Positions 25,088 through 32,531 of a stretch of DNA of 64,000 nt are shown piece after piece. Each line of letters begins with the position of its first letter. Within the stretch, counting starts at the first letter, position 1. Made by a program: the position numbers and the translations under genes. Where the stretch lies: contig NZ_FOIE01000010.1 of assembly GCF_900111455.1 (NCBI RefSeq), positions 117,166 through 181,165 of the forward strand. The letters are read 5' to 3'. This DNA comes from Geodermatophilus poikilotrophus. Its GTDB lineage: Bacteria > Actinomycetota > Actinomycetes > Mycobacteriales > Geodermatophilaceae. The notes under the pieces are model-generated. The model worked only from the letters and a program-made list of their open reading frames with translations, was not told where the DNA came from and did no database searches.

Positions 25088-26120
25088 GTTGCACCGGGTC
25101 GGTCGGAGTCCAATCGCGCAGGATCTCCCGGCCGCGGCCGGGATCTTGGGCCAGGTCCAGGGCAACGAACAGCGGGTGGGCCAGCGGCCACTCGGTGGAC
25201 CAGTCGGCGCCGTCGACGCGCCGCTCACACACAGCTGGAACGGGCGCGACCCGTACCTGGCCGGCTCGTTGCGAGGGGCTGGTCGCCGGCCCCAGCAGGT
25301 GCACGGCGCGCCGGAGTGTGCTGCGGTCGGGCACGTAGAAGTCCAGCGGGTGGTCGGAGCGGATGGCCACTGGCGCGCCGTAGTGGGCGGCTGCGACGCT
25401 GTCGCTGAGCGCCCATCCGGTGGTTGTCTTGACGTCATCGAGGCCTAGTCGGAGAGCCTCGTTGTCCCTCCCGCGCCCTGGCCCGGGCAGTGAGGCCACA
25501 TCAACCCGAGCCGAGCCCCAGTGCCGTGCCAGCTCCCAGAACAACTCTGGACCCTCCGGCTCCAGTTCATCGGTCACCAGCTGGGCGGCCCGCATCGCCG
25601 AGAATGCCTGGGACACCGAGCTGGGTGCCCGCGACACTGCGTCCGCGGCTTCGCGCACCCCCCATGTCTTCCAGGGCTGCATCAGCAGCAGTGCCGCCAG
25701 CTCCACTCCGACCTGACCGATGACACCTAGTCGCTCCGGCGCGGGATCTGACAACTCGGCAACGGCCGTGTCCACGAAGATTCCAGGACCCACCAGCCGA
25801 AGGTGACCGCGCAGGTCAAGCCAGCCCATGCCCGCCTCGTTCAACACGTCCCGCGCGGCCGACGTAATCCGCGGGGCCACCACGACCTGCAGTAGTGGCG
25901 TGGTGGAGTGGACGACCTGGTTCCGCAGCCGCTGGGCCGCCTCGGTGTTGACCAGCGCCATCGACTTGGCCTGGATGAGGACGGTTGGCCCGCCGGGAAC
26001 CTCGATCACGACATCTGCGCCGTGGTCCCCCATGGAGGGTGGCCGGGCGAACAAGCCGAGGGAGGTGGCGGCGGCGACAAGCGCCTCCTCGGCATCAGTC
26101 GGCGTTAGGTGAGCGGGCAC
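25077..26120 (-). CDS. AbiEi-like antitoxin / autorepressor
   Basis: A 347-residue protein upstream of and overlapping the AbiEii-like gene. The N-terminal 100 residues have an endonuclease-like beta fold (GADVVIEVPGGPTVLIQAKS). A winged-helix region follows (TWGVREAADAVSRAPSSVSQ, AFSAMRAAQLVTDE), then a C-terminal AbiEi-like domain (YGAPVAIRSDHPLDFYVPD). GTG 26120 is preferred; the frame is open to 26165, but that would place the start inside the operator palindrome. AbiEi proteins bind inverted repeats at their own promoter, and a perfect one lies at 26137-26172. The N-terminal domain is longer than in classic AbiEi. Confidence 0.8.
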   Translation of the reverse strand: MPAHLTPTDAEEALVAAATSLGLFARPPSMGDHGADVVIEVPGGPTVLIQAKSMALVNTEAAQRLRNQVVHSTTPLLQVVVAPRITSAARDVLNEAGMGWLDLRGHLRLVGPGIFVDTAVAELSDPAPERLGVIGQVGVELAALLLMQPWKTWGVREAADAVSRAPSSVSQAFSAMRAAQLVTDELEPEGPELFWELARHWGSARVDVASLPGPGRGRDNEALRLGLDDVKTTTGWALSDSVAAAHYGAPVAIRSDHPLDFYVPDRSTLRRAVHLLGPATSPSQRAGQVRVAPVPAVCERRVDGADWSTEWPLAHPLFVALDLAQDPGRGREILRDWTPTDPVQRVW

Positions 26121-26136
26121 ACAGCCAGGATGGCAG

Positions 26137-26172
26137 TTGTTCGGTGTTCGGTAAATAGCGAACACCGAACAA
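26137..26172. promoter_or_regulatory. Perfect 14-bp inverted repeat, operator of the AbiE-like pair
   Basis: TTGTTCGGTGTTCG (26137-26150) and its exact complement (26159-26172) are separated by an 8-bp AT-rich spacer containing TAAATAG. It lies 17 bp upstream of the proposed antitoxin start. Each arm itself contains two TTCGGT-type half repeats. Length and position fit autoregulation by AbiEi. Confidence 0.75.
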
Positions 26173-26351
26173 GCTCGACGTGGAACCCCAATCGGGCAAC
26201 CGAGACATCACGGGCGTGCGGCTCGCTCGACAGTCCTGACGACCGCGCTGGCCATGCACCTCGCCGGTCATCGATATCTCTGCGAGGGCGCGACCTTAGG
26301 CTGCAGCGCTCCCTAGCCTTCCGGGCAGGACACCGAGGAGGCGAGGTCACC

Positions 26352-26615
26352 ATGCCCAGAAAGCCAGTTCAAGACCTGCGCACCGCTACGACGTGGAAGG
26401 CGAGCGTTGATGTCCGCGGGCTCGTCACGTCGCTGATCGACACGACGCACCTGCTCGACCCGGGTGGGAGTGGCATGACGGCATGCAGGCAGCGCCCGGA
26501 CATCGAGCCTGGGGAGACTCGATACCCTCACCGGCAGCTGCGCCGGGGAGACGTGCGGCTCTGCGTCGAGTGCGCCAGGGTCGCCGGCCATCTACGCACC
26601 GTCGGAGTCATTTAG
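26352..26615 (+). CDS. Small hypothetical protein, 87 residues
   Basis: ATG 26352 follows an excellent ribosome-binding site (GAGGAGGCGAGG, 26334-26345). The protein is basic. Its C-terminal third carries LCVECARVAGHLR, a short CxxC that could bind zinc, plus an earlier Cys. No family recognised. It sits between the toxin-antitoxin pair and the DUF2188 gene and reads divergently from the former. Confidence 0.6.
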   Translation: MPRKPVQDLRTATTWKASVDVRGLVTSLIDTTHLLDPGGSGMTACRQRPDIEPGETRYPHRQLRRGDVRLCVECARVAGHLRTVGVI

Positions 26616-26685
26616 GGGATGCTGACGAGGTGGCCCGCACCGGCCGAGCTCTAATCGGCCGGTGCGGACCCTCCTGTGTCCTGGA

Positions 26686-26928
26686 CTACTTGATGTCGCG
26701 CGAGGAGGCCGGATCGTTCCCCGGGGCGACGGTGTCGGAGTCGCGGATGCGGCCGTCGCGACCGTGGATTCGCACCTCCCCGCCACCGTTGTTGCGCACG
26801 ATGGTCCGTGCGCGGTCGGTGGCCTCCTTCTGGGTCGGCTGGTGCGAGCTGGACCGGGACGCGCCCGGCTTGACGACGTCCCAGCCCCCCTTCGGGTTTG
26901 GCACGACGTGCCGGTTGTTGGTGGTCAC
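26686..26928 (-). CDS. DUF2188 domain protein
   Basis: An 80-residue protein with the complete DUF2188 pattern: RHVVPNPKGGWDVVKPGASR, then TQKEATDRARTIVRNNGGGE, then IHGRDGRIRDSDTV. GTG 26928 has a GGAG 11 nt upstream. The domain's function is unknown. It is frequent on plasmids and genomic islands. It is divergent from the winged-helix gene at 27131, so the two share the dyad-rich region 26929-27130. Confidence 0.88.
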   Translation of the reverse strand: MTTNNRHVVPNPKGGWDVVKPGASRSSSHQPTQKEATDRARTIVRNNGGGEVRIHGRDGRIRDSDTVAPGNDPASSRDIK

Positions 26929-27024
26929 GGCTGATCGATCTCCTTTCGAGTCACACGCCCTGAGCGACACCCCGAAGGTAGCCTGATCAGAGCACTGCAC
27001 GAGGGCTTCTGCGCCGGATTTGAC

Positions 27025-27113
27025 CCCTACCCTTAAGGCGGTAGGGAGGGCCACCCGAACCCGGTAGCCCCCACCCTTACGCCTGCTGGGGTAGTGCTCG
27101 TACCCGGCACTAC
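27025..27113. promoter_or_regulatory. Cluster of dyads upstream of the winged-helix gene
   Basis: Two perfect 7-bp inverted repeats occur here: CCCTACC/GGTAGGG (27025-27031, 27040-27046, centred on CTTAAG) and GTAGTGC/GCACTAC (27091-27097, 27107-27113). GGTAGCC and GGGGTAG blocks lie between them. The repeated GTAG-rich units fit operator sites, or an origin if the downstream protein is a replication initiator. Confidence 0.45.
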
Positions 27114-27130
27114 GGGATAACCTCTCGTCG

Positions 27131-28048
27131 ATGCCTAGATCCGATGACGTAGCAGATGGCCAGGTGTCCCCGGCGCAAGTGCCTGCAACGACCCCGAGTG
27201 CGGTCCAAACTGGTCTAGCTCAGGTCGCTCCCGCAGGCGCGCTCCGTCGCCCTTCGGTCGAGGCGCTGACGGCGGCGGAGTTTTTGAACACGCGGGTGAA
27301 GGGGCGCAAGGCCCAGGTGCGTCGCCGGATGATCGAGCGATTGGACAACCACCCCGAACCCCCGCCACTGGCTCGATTGCTGCGCGGTGGCCGGGGTGGC
27401 GCAGTCCGCACGAAGCTGTTGCTGTCGATCCTGTGGGTGGCCGCCGGGGAAGGACACGACGTACGGTTCCCGGCCCGCGCGTTCGCCAGCCTCATCGATC
27501 TCCCCAAGCCCGACACCGACGGGGCTCGCCGAATCCTGGACGCCTACAGCTGGCTGGAGAACCGGAAGTTGATTGCGGTCCAGAGCCGGCCCGGCCTGGC
27601 CTCGAAGGTCACCCTTCTGGAGGAGTCCGGCAGCGGCGCGGACTACAGCATCCCCGGGGCCGTGCTCAAGGCGGCCGGCAAGGACGCCTCGGTCGACACT
27701 CTCAACGCCCACCGCTACATCACCCTCCCGCCGGCCTTTTGGACCAAGGGTTGGATCAGCGTGCTGTCCGGTCCGGCGGTGGCGATGCTGCTCGTGCTGG
27801 CTGTCGAGCAGGGCGGCGGCTCCGCGGCCAAGGAGTTGTGGTTCAGCCCAGGCATGGCCAAGCGGCGCTACGACCTATCTGAAGACACCCGCAGTGCAGG
27901 GGTGAGGGAACTCGCCGACGCCGGGCTGGTCACCATCCTCAAGCGCAACCTGGACCCCGACCCCTTCGCGCCCCGCCGACTGCGCAACGTCTACAAGCTC
28001 GACCTCGACCAGCTCGAGCGGGACGCGGCTGTCTACCCCGCGCGCTAG
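27131..28048 (+). CDS. Winged-helix protein, possible replication initiator or regulator
   Basis: A 305-residue protein from ATG 27131. After a 45-residue Pro/Ala-rich leader come ALTAAEFLNTRVKGRKAQVR, TKLLLSILWVAAGEGHDVRF, a segment on rules for grouping (FASLIDLPKPDTDGARRIL) and a C-terminal winged helix (LSEDTRSAGVRELADAGLVT). The design, a helical core then a wHTH reading DNA, resembles Rep-like or regulatory proteins of actinobacterial plasmids and integrative elements, but no specific family is recognised. It is preceded by dyads at 27025-27113 and is the last intact gene before the right attachment site. Confidence 0.7.
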   Translation: MPRSDDVADGQVSPAQVPATTPSAVQTGLAQVAPAGALRRPSVEALTAAEFLNTRVKGRKAQVRRRMIERLDNHPEPPPLARLLRGGRGGAVRTKLLLSILWVAAGEGHDVRFPARAFASLIDLPKPDTDGARRILDAYSWLENRKLIAVQSRPGLASKVTLLEESGSGADYSIPGAVLKAAGKDASVDTLNAHRYITLPPAFWTKGWISVLSGPAVAMLLVLAVEQGGGSAAKELWFSPGMAKRRYDLSEDTRSAGVRELADAGLVTILKRNLDPDPFAPRRLRNVYKLDLDQLERDAAVYPAR

Positions 28049-28197
28049 CTCGATGGTGGCGATCCTCGCGCTATGTGTCTCCACCACCACGCTCAACTGG
28101 CAGGTGGGGCAGTACGCCCTCGGTGCCAGCCGCCCACCGTCCACCTCAAGGTCGGTGCTCTGGGGATGACGGCGTGGCGACTGGGCCCGTGTCCACG

Positions 28198-28380
28198 ATG
28201 AACCTTGAGCAGCTCCGCGAGCAGGGCGCCGGGCAGGCCGTGCTGGCCGTCCAGGTCCGCAACCGAGGCCGCCTCGCCACCTCCATCACCGACTGGTCGA
28301 TCAGCTTCAACAACGGTGCTTCGTTTAACCACCCCGGCACTCGCTGGGCCACTGGTGTGGGCTGGTCGGTCGCCACGGCT
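28198..28380 (+). pseudogene. Fragment of an unidentified protein gene
   Basis: Reads NLEQLREQGAGQAVLAVQVR then NRGRLATSITDWSISFNNG and HPGTRW, which has the character of a real beta-rich domain (paired NRGR and SIT-x-W-x-I segments). Similarity to coding sequence ceases near 28380, where the DNA turns into an antisense transporter fragment. It is broken by deletion or fusion. Confidence 0.45.
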
Positions 28381-28440
28381 GGAAGTAGCACGGGCACTGT
28401 TTCCTGCGGCGTCGGCCGCGCGGTCCGACCCGACGGGAAC

Positions 28441-28596
28441 CCGGAGTTGCGCGACCGCGACCGAGGCCAGCACCAGCAGGCCGCCGGCGAGCTGCACCGG
28501 GGTGAGGGACTCACCGAGGGCGAGCGCGGCCAGCGCTGTGGTGACGACGGGTTCGAACGTCGACAGGACCGCCAGGGTCGACGGGCCGGTCCGCAT
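28441..28596 (-). pseudogene. C-terminal fragment of an EamA/DMT-family transporter
   Basis: About 50 residues match the last two helices of EamA permeases: STLAVLSTFEPVVTTALAAL followed by GESLTPVQLAGGLLVLASVA. The other eight helices are absent on either side, so this is a relic left at the right end of the element. Confidence 0.7.
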
Positions 28597-28716
28597 ACCG
28601 CATGCGGTGCCCGTCATCGGGTGCTGCATGAACCCAGCCGACCCCGAGCGACGCAGACGAGCCGTGTCGGCGGCCGACCCCTTGTTGATCGGAGCTGGCC
28701 ACAAGGCTCGGACGGC

Positions 28717-28748
28717 CGTGCCCGCTACGTGCCCGTAGTACGGGCACG
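28717..28748. repeat. Integrase arm-type repeats, right end
   Basis: 28717-28737 is identical to 10541-10561, with two direct CGTGCCCG units. A third unit follows in inverted orientation (CGGGCACG, 28741-28748), making a local palindrome. It lies about 100 bp inside the right attachment site. Confidence 0.6.
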
Positions 28749-28844
28749 TAGGGGCTATGAGCGGTAACCACCGGTCTCAGCAACATCGCGATTGACCTGC
28801 GGAAACGGTTGATCGGCGTTGGTTCGCAAACCCCCCGTACCAGG

Positions 28845-28900
28845 CTTGAAAACCGCTATGGGGTCAAACCCATCGTGGGTTCGAATCCCACGCCCTCCGC
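28845..28900 (+). repeat. Attachment site, right copy (partial tRNA-Ser)
   Basis: 54 of 56 bases match the tRNA-Ser 3' half at 10418-10473. The 5' half of a tRNA is absent, so this is not a functional gene. The two differences lie in the variable arm. Confidence 0.92.
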
Positions 28901-28908
28901 CCCAGGGG

Positions 28909-29154
28909 TCAGCTGCGGATCAGCAGCTCCCCGCCGACCACGCGGAAGTCGCGGTGCAGCTCGCGCAGGACCGCCAGGCCCTCGACGTCGGCGGCGCCCA
29001 CGCCGCGGAGGTCGAGCACCACGCGGGCGTGGCCGGCATCGCGGAGCCGGTCGGCCGTGCCCCGCACCAGGTCCGCGCCGCTCGAGGTCAGGTGGCCGCG
29101 CACCGTGATAAGTCCGGCCCGCCGGTCGACGACCTCGCTCAGCACCCCGCTCAC
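28909..29154 (-). CDS. STAS-domain protein
   Basis: An 81-residue STAS (anti-sigma-factor-antagonist-like) domain: ITVRGHLTSSGADLVRGTAD, ARVVLDLRGVGAADVEGLAV, then ELLIRS. In regulatory STAS proteins a Ser or Thr follows the Asp in the D-x-S loop; here the loop is GVGAADVEG without a clear phosphorylatable serine, so partner switching by phosphorylation is doubtful. GTG 29154 overlaps the upstream gene's stop (GTGA). The pair was probably duplicated. Confidence 0.8.
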   Translation of the reverse strand: MSGVLSEVVDRRAGLITVRGHLTSSGADLVRGTADRLRDAGHARVVLDLRGVGAADVEGLAVLRELHRDFRVVGGELLIRS

Positions 29155-29474
29155 GCGACCGCCAGCGCGGGTTCGGCCACCAGGACCCGCCACAGGCCGG
29201 TGCGGCGCAGCAGCCCCTCCGTGCGGAGGTCGGCGCCGCGCAGCACCACCGCGCCCCCGCGGGCCCGGCAGATGCGGTGCGCCGAGACCAGCACGCCGAC
29301 GACGGCGTCGGGCAGGTGCTGCACCCGGGAGAGGTCGATGACGAGGGAGCGGGCCCCGGCGTGCAGCGTGCCGAGCAGTGCCCAGCGGACGTCGGCCAGC
29401 CCGCCGGCGAGCAGGTCGTCGTCCAGGTGGATGGTCACCTCGTGCGCCCGAGCCGGTGCGGGGGCCATCGTCAC
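29151..29474 (-). CDS. STAS-domain protein
   Basis: A 107-residue STAS domain with GTG 29474 6 nt after GAGGAGG; ATG 29468 and GTG 29495 are alternatives. The core reads EVTIHLDDDLLAGGLADVRW, RSLVIDLSRVQHLPDAVVGV and AHRICRARGGAVVLRGA. The helix-1 serine position is HLPDAV, again lacking the usual Ser. It is translationally coupled to the second STAS gene. It probably takes part in an anti-sigma or sensory assembly, not identifiable here. Confidence 0.8.
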   Translation of the reverse strand: MTMAPAPARAHEVTIHLDDDLLAGGLADVRWALLGTLHAGARSLVIDLSRVQHLPDAVVGVLVSAHRICRARGGAVVLRGADLRTEGLLRRTGLWRVLVAEPALAVA

Positions 29475-29619
29475 AACCGTCCTCCTCGTGATCACTGCCC
29501 GCTATCCTCCGCGCACGGTCTGACAGTTCTCTGGGTCCGATGTGTGAGTCCGCCGGACGGCGTCACCCGCACCGGGCAGGCGGACTCGAGCCGCACCGTC
29601 CGGACGACGATGGAGGGGC

Positions 29620-30708
29620 ATGCGCTTCCCCGACTCCCTGCGTGCGCGGGAGCCACGCGCCTCGGCGCACTCGATCGTCCTCATCATGGGGGTCTCGACC
29701 GTCGTGCTCGCGCTGTCCACGACGTTCGGGCCCAACTCGGTCAGCAGCACGACGAGGGCCGCCTCCTGGGCGGGGGTCGCCGCGCTGGTCACGACGATCG
29801 CGGTGTGCGTCCTCGTCCCGGCCGAGCGGCTGGACCGCGCCGGCGTCTTCTCCCTCCTGGGACTGACCGGCGTGCTGCTGGTCTGCGTCCTCAACGTGGT
29901 GACCGACGACCCGTCCGCCGGCGCCCAGGCCTTCCTCGCCTTCCCGGTGCTCTGGGCGGCGTCCCACCTGCGCTGGGCCGCCGTCGCCCTGGTGACGGGA
30001 GCGGCCGTGGTCGGCAACGGGGTCACCCAGCTGCTGCTGCAGCCCGTCGAGCCGGCGGTGCACGACCAGCTCGTCGTCGGGACCGTGCTCGTCGTGGCGT
30101 CCGTGATCTTGGTCCGGACCGCCTCGGTGCAGGACCGCCTGGTGTCGGCGCTGCAGCAGCGGGCCGACGTCGACCCGCTCACCGGACTGGTCACCCGCCG
30201 GGTCCTGGACGACGCCCTGACCGGGGCCCTCGAGCGGGAGCCGACCGGCGACGGGACGGCGCTCGTGCTGCTGGACGTCGACTCGTTCAAGCAGATCAAC
30301 GACGCGCACGGCCACCCCGTGGGGGACGACGCGCTGGTCCACCTCTCCGGCCTGGTCCGGCGGCAGGTGCGCGCCGGGGACGCCGTGGTCGGCCGGCTCG
30401 GCGGCGACGAGCTGGCGCTGCTGCTGCCCGGCTGCAGCGCGGAGACCGCGGCCCGGCGCGCGCGGGAGCTGCTCGAGACGGTGCGCGCCTCACCACTGCC
30501 GCGCGCCGACGGCGGCCTGCTGCCGCTGTCGATCAGCGTGGGGGTCGCCCACGCGCCGCTGCACGCGGACTCGGTGCGGGAGCTCTACGCGGCCGCCGAC
30601 GCGGCGCTCTACCGGGCCAAGCGGGCCGGCCGCGACCGCGTGGAGGTCGCCGTCAGCGCCGTGCCCCGGCCAGCCGACGGGCTGCCGCGGCAAGGGTCCG
30701 TCCCGTGA
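29620..30708 (+). CDS. Membrane diguanylate cyclase (GGDEF domain)
   Basis: A 362-residue protein. Residues 15-175 contain six hydrophobic segments with no recognised sensor motif. The GGDEF domain follows (DVDPLTGLVTRR at about 185, DVDSFKQINDAHGHPVGDDA, then GRLGGDELALLLPG). The active-site signature is GGDEL, a tolerated variant of GGDEF. The metal-binding Asp and FKxIND/N region are intact, so it should make c-di-GMP. The inhibitory RxxD site five residues upstream is not obvious. Its 3' end overlaps the oppositely oriented flavoprotein gene by 56 bp. Confidence 0.9.
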   Translation: MRFPDSLRAREPRASAHSIVLIMGVSTVVLALSTTFGPNSVSSTTRAASWAGVAALVTTIAVCVLVPAERLDRAGVFSLLGLTGVLLVCVLNVVTDDPSAGAQAFLAFPVLWAASHLRWAAVALVTGAAVVGNGVTQLLLQPVEPAVHDQLVVGTVLVVASVILVRTASVQDRLVSALQQRADVDPLTGLVTRRVLDDALTGALEREPTGDGTALVLLDVDSFKQINDAHGHPVGDDALVHLSGLVRRQVRAGDAVVGRLGGDELALLLPGCSAETAARRARELLETVRASPLPRADGGLLPLSISVGVAHAPLHADSVRELYAAADAALYRAKRAGRDRVEVAVSAVPRPADGLPRQGSVP

Positions 30709-31774
30709 GCCGCCCGTCGGACAGGCCCAGCGCCACCACGTCGTCGAAGACGCGCTGATCGGCGCCGGCCGCGCGCACGGCGGCGTCCATCACGGGCGGC
30801 CAGCGGGACAGCTCGGACGCCAGCCGCGACGCGCGCAGGTGCCCCGCCAGCCGCCGGCGCAGCAGCCGCCGGTAGCGCGCGCCGGCGCCGGCTCCGGCGG
30901 TCGCCGCCGTCCCGGCCAGGGCGCCGGAGAGGACGGCGTAGAAGATCCCCTCGCCGGTCAGCGGGTTGACGAGCGACGCGGCGTCGCCGGCCAGCAGCAC
31001 CCGGCCGTCGGGCAGCCGTGGCCGGCCGGTCGACAGCGGCAGCCGGTGCGCCCGCAGCGCTCCGGGCGCCACCCCGGGCAGCAGCCGGTGGAGCCCGTCG
31101 ACCAGCGCGGCCCTCGTCGCTCCGCCCGACACGAGTTCGCCGTAGCCGACGTTGGCCCGCCCGTCGCCGAGCGGGAAGGACCACGCGTAGGCCGGCCAGC
31201 GCTGCTCGGTGGTCACCAGCACCTGGGTCAGTCCCTGTGCGGGGAGCGCGGGGGCGTAGCCGCGGATCGCGACGGCCAGCCGGTCCGGGCGGTTGCTCGA
31301 CAGCCCCAGCGCCCGGCGGACGACGGACTCCGCACCGTCGGCCCCGATGAGCACCTCCGCCCGCAGCCCGCCGTCCACGGTGACGCCGTCCGCATCCACG
31401 GCGACCGTGCGGACGGCGTGCCGGCGGAAGTCCGCGCCGGCCGCACGCGCCTGGGCGAGCAGCCGGGCGTCGAGGACCTCGCGCGGGACGACGTACGACG
31501 GCCGGTGCGTCTCGCGCTCGACGACCGCCCCGCCGGGCGAGCGCAGCGAGAGCCGGGGGACCGGCGGGTAGCCGGCGACCAGCGCGGCGGCGTCCGCGCC
31601 GAGGTCGGCGAGCACGTCGAGCGCCTCGGGGGCGACGCCGTCCCCGCACACCTTGTCGCGGGGGAAGTCGGCGCGGTCGACCACCAGCACCGAGGCGCCG
31701 GTGCGCCGGGCGGCCAGCGCCGCGGCCGCGCCGGCCGGGCCGCCTCCGACGACCACGACGTCCCAGCGCTCCAC
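30653..31774 (-). CDS. Geranylgeranyl-reductase-family FAD oxidoreductase (MenJ-like?)
   Basis: A 373-residue flavoprotein. The N-terminal dinucleotide fold is [20 protein letters not shown], followed by VDRADFPRDKVCGDGVAP (the K-x-CG-x-G loop of geranylgeranyl reductases). The second FAD motif is GRVLLAGDAASLVNPLTGEG and the PYAWSFPLGDGRANVGYG-like strand PAYAWSFPLGDGRANVGYGE lies midway. In mycobacteria a relative, MenJ, saturates one isoprenyl double bond of menaquinone. MenB lies 2.6 kb away, which makes that role attractive, but other isoprenoid substrates are possible. Confidence 0.88.
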   Translation of the reverse strand: MERWDVVVVGGGPAGAAAALAARRTGASVLVVDRADFPRDKVCGDGVAPEALDVLADLGADAAALVAGYPPVPRLSLRSPGGAVVERETHRPSYVVPREVLDARLLAQARAAGADFRRHAVRTVAVDADGVTVDGGLRAEVLIGADGAESVVRRALGLSSNRPDRLAVAIRGYAPALPAQGLTQVLVTTEQRWPAYAWSFPLGDGRANVGYGELVSGGATRAALVDGLHRLLPGVAPGALRAHRLPLSTGRPRLPDGRVLLAGDAASLVNPLTGEGIFYAVLSGALAGTAATAGAGAGARYRRLLRRRLAGHLRASRLASELSRWPPVMDAAVRAAGADQRVFDDVVALGLSDGRLTGRTLAAAARRLAGARR

Positions 31775-31851
31775 GGGCCCGACGCTACGGCCCTCCGCAG
31801 TAGAAGGCCCTCGCCCCCCTCAACCCTCGCGAGCTCGGGCTGAGCCTCCAG

Positions 31852-31888
31852 GCGAGGCCAGCCTGCGAGTGGCGGGGTCGAGGGTCCT
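31852..31888. repeat. Intergenic repeat copy 1 (inverted)
   Basis: Reverse-oriented copy of a unit containing CCCCGCCACTCGCAGGC, found again at 33018-33052 and 35235-35275. It sits between two divergently read minus- and minus-strand gene ends, outside coding sequence. Confidence 0.6.
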
Positions 31889-31907
31889 CCCACCGCCCCG
31901 GCCGCGG

Positions 31908-32477
31908 TCACGGCGGGGTCGGCGCCCACTTCCGCACCGGGTGCTCGTACCGCTCGACGAATGCCAGCAGCTCCGCGGGCTCGGTGACCACGCCCAGCGC
32001 GTCCAGTCGGCGGGCGTCGAGGTAGCCGTCGTCCACCATGCGCCGCAGCTGGGCCAGCAGCGGCTGCCAGAACCCGTCGACGTCCACCAGGACGGCGGGC
32101 TTGGCGTGCAGGCCGAGCATCCCCCAGGTCCAGGCCTCGAACAGCTCCTCGAGGGTGCCGGCGGCTCCGGGCAGGGCGACGAAGGCGTCGGCGAGCTCGG
32201 CCATCCGCGCCTTGCGCTCGTGCATGGAGGTGACCACCTCCAGCTGCGGCAGCCCGGGGTGCGCCAGCTCGTCGTCCACCAGGTGCTGGGGGATGACGCC
32301 CACGACGTGCCCGCCGGCGGCCAGGGCGGCGTCGGCCACGACGCCCATCAGCCCGGCGCGCCCGCCGCCGTAGACGATGCCGACGCCGGCGCGGGCCAGC
32401 CCGGCGGCGAACCCCGCCACGGCGGACCGGTGGGACGGCGGCCCGCTCTGGGACCCGGTGAAGACGGCGACGCGCAC
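31908..32477 (-). CDS. LOG family protein (TIGR00730 type)
   Basis: A 189-residue Rossmann-like protein of the LOG/lysine-decarboxylase-like family, whose members include cytokinin riboside 5'-monophosphate phosphoribohydrolases. Visible: VAVFTGSQSG at the N-terminus, VYGGGRAGLMGVVADAAL, VTSMHERKARMAELADAFVA and the family motif region LPGAAGTLEELFEAWTW. The usual PGGxGT is PGAAGT here, a change of the second glycine that might affect activity. GTG 32477 starts the gene 54 bp from the divergent NUDIX gene. Confidence 0.9.
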   Translation of the reverse strand: MRVAVFTGSQSGPPSHRSAVAGFAAGLARAGVGIVYGGGRAGLMGVVADAALAAGGHVVGVIPQHLVDDELAHPGLPQLEVVTSMHERKARMAELADAFVALPGAAGTLEELFEAWTWGMLGLHAKPAVLVDVDGFWQPLLAQLRRMVDDGYLDARRLDALGVVTEPAELLAFVERYEHPVRKWAPTPP

Positions 32478-32531
32478 GACGCCGAGCCTGTCACGGCGGC
32501 GCGGCCGCCGCGGACGGGGTTCACTGGGCGG

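Larger units (their letters stand above)
10418..28900. mobile_element. tRNA-Ser-integrated mobilisable element with defence cargo (18.4 kb)
   Basis: Bounded by a 56-bp direct repeat of the tRNA-Ser 3' half (10418-10473 and 28845-28900). It contains an adjacent tyrosine integrase, an Xis-like protein, a second HTH protein, a MobF relaxase, a STAND NTPase, an unknown 445-residue protein, an AbiEi/AbiEii-like pair, a DUF2188 protein and a winged-helix gene. No VirB4/VirD4, FtsK/TraSA or other secretion genes are present, so it should be an integrative mobilisable element that borrows a conjugation apparatus. Several genes (17154-18491, 26352-26615) use lower-GC codons than the flanking chromosome. 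Confidence 0.9.

Noticed and set aside
28845..28900. A second tRNA-Ser gene
   Set aside because: Only the 3' half is present, with no 5' acceptor strand or D arm. It is the attachment-site duplicate.
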